This document shows positions 5,814 through 6,087 of a stretch of DNA of 6,087 nt, piece after piece; position 1 is the first letter of the stretch; each line of letters starts with the position of its first letter. The stretch comes from an uncultured Synergistales bacterium (lineage in GTDB: Bacteria > Synergistota > Synergistia > Synergistales > Aminobacteriaceae), in the NCBI GenBank assembly GCA_905236605.1, contig CAJORD010000130.1:1-6087 (forward strand), in the 5' to 3' direction. Under the pieces are notes generated by a model. It ran no database searches. It was not told the origin of the DNA and worked only from the letters and a program-made list of their open reading frames with translations. The position numbers and the translations under genes are program-made.

Positions 5814-6087
5814 ATGAAACCAAAAATTTTATATATCAGCGATAGGCCGTCAATGGCTGCGGACATGTTAATTAAAAATCTCGCTGATACTTTCGAGATA
5901 ACGCGAGCGCGTTCGACTGATGAAGTTTCAATTCCAAAAATTATTTTAGTTAATCTTGCTGGGCTTGATGACACTGAACGTGCCGGGTCGATAAGAAATT
6001 CAAAAATTTTTTTACTTGGGAACCAAGCTGAAATTGACACAGCAAAAGATAAATTTACAGGAGCGGAATTTTTCGTGAAGCCTTTCA
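5814..6087 (+). CDS. Response-regulator-like protein with degenerate receiver domain (3' partial)
   Basis: The frame is open from ATG 5814 to the window end, giving 91 complete codons. It starts MKPKILYISDRPSM and continues with a receiver-like alternation of strands and helices. The first strand carries D10 where receivers have an acidic pair. The third strand, IILVNLAG, has N47 at the place of the phospho-accepting aspartate. The fourth strand, KIFLLGN, lacks the usual Thr/Ser. The fifth ends in the conserved lysine motif FVKPF with K89. This looks like a pseudo-receiver that cannot be phosphorylated in the normal way. An output domain or a second receiver may follow beyond the window. It lies 64 bases after the hybrid kinase in the same direction, which suggests a shared signalling pathway (inference). 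The family assignment rests on the fold pattern and the KPF motif only. Confidence 0.65.
   Translation, partial: MKPKILYISDRPSMAADMLIKNLADTFEITRARSTDEVSIPKIILVNLAGLDDTERAGSIRNSKIFLLGNQAEIDTAKDKFTGAEFFVKPF

Noticed and set aside
5783..6040. 85-codon open frame on the - strand near the window end
   Set aside because: It overlaps the receiver-like gene 6, which has a ribosome binding site and a KPF motif. The antisense product shows no recognisable family.

Overview
This window looks like a bacterial chromosome segment, AT-leaning by eye, with six genes all on the + strand and tightly packed (gaps of about 20 to 65 bases and one 40-base overlap). A DUF4416-family gene, a TTG start, and a PAS/hybrid-kinase style common in anaerobic gut and sediment bacteria suggest a lineage such as Synergistota or a related anaerobe. 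That placement comes from memory of family distributions and is low confidence. No rRNA, tRNA, CRISPR array, transposase or convincing intrinsic terminator was seen, and no stretch over 300 bases lacks a gene.

Layout: (1) 1-455 is the 3' end of an unrecognised gene whose start lies outside the window. (2) 510-1007 is a DUF4416 protein. Its Shine-Dalgarno sequence lies in the 3' arm of a perfect 8-bp hairpin, and an extended -10 promoter sits just upstream. (3) 1031-1546 is a small, probably exported protein carrying two in-frame copies of a palindromic 17-mer. (4) 1507-2595 is a class V PLP-dependent aminotransferase of the alanine/serine-glyoxylate type, overlapping gene 3 by 40 bases. (5) 2639-5749 is a large soluble hybrid histidine kinase with sensor modules, HisKA, HATPase, receiver and Hpt. 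(6) 5814-6087 is the start of a protein with a degenerate receiver domain, cut by the window end.

The genes may be co-transcribed in part. Genes 3 and 4 are probably translationally coupled. Genes 5 and 6 probably form a signalling pair, although the visible receiver of gene 6 lacks the phospho-accepting aspartate. The most unusual material is small-scale: (a) the SD-sequestering hairpin before DUF4416; (b) short palindromes inside reading frames, which supply the only two cysteines of the predicted mature gene 3 protein; (c) 7-bp tandem repeats that supply the stop codon of two unrelated genes (2 and 5) and then run toward the next gene. I found no clear evidence of a wholly new multi-gene system.
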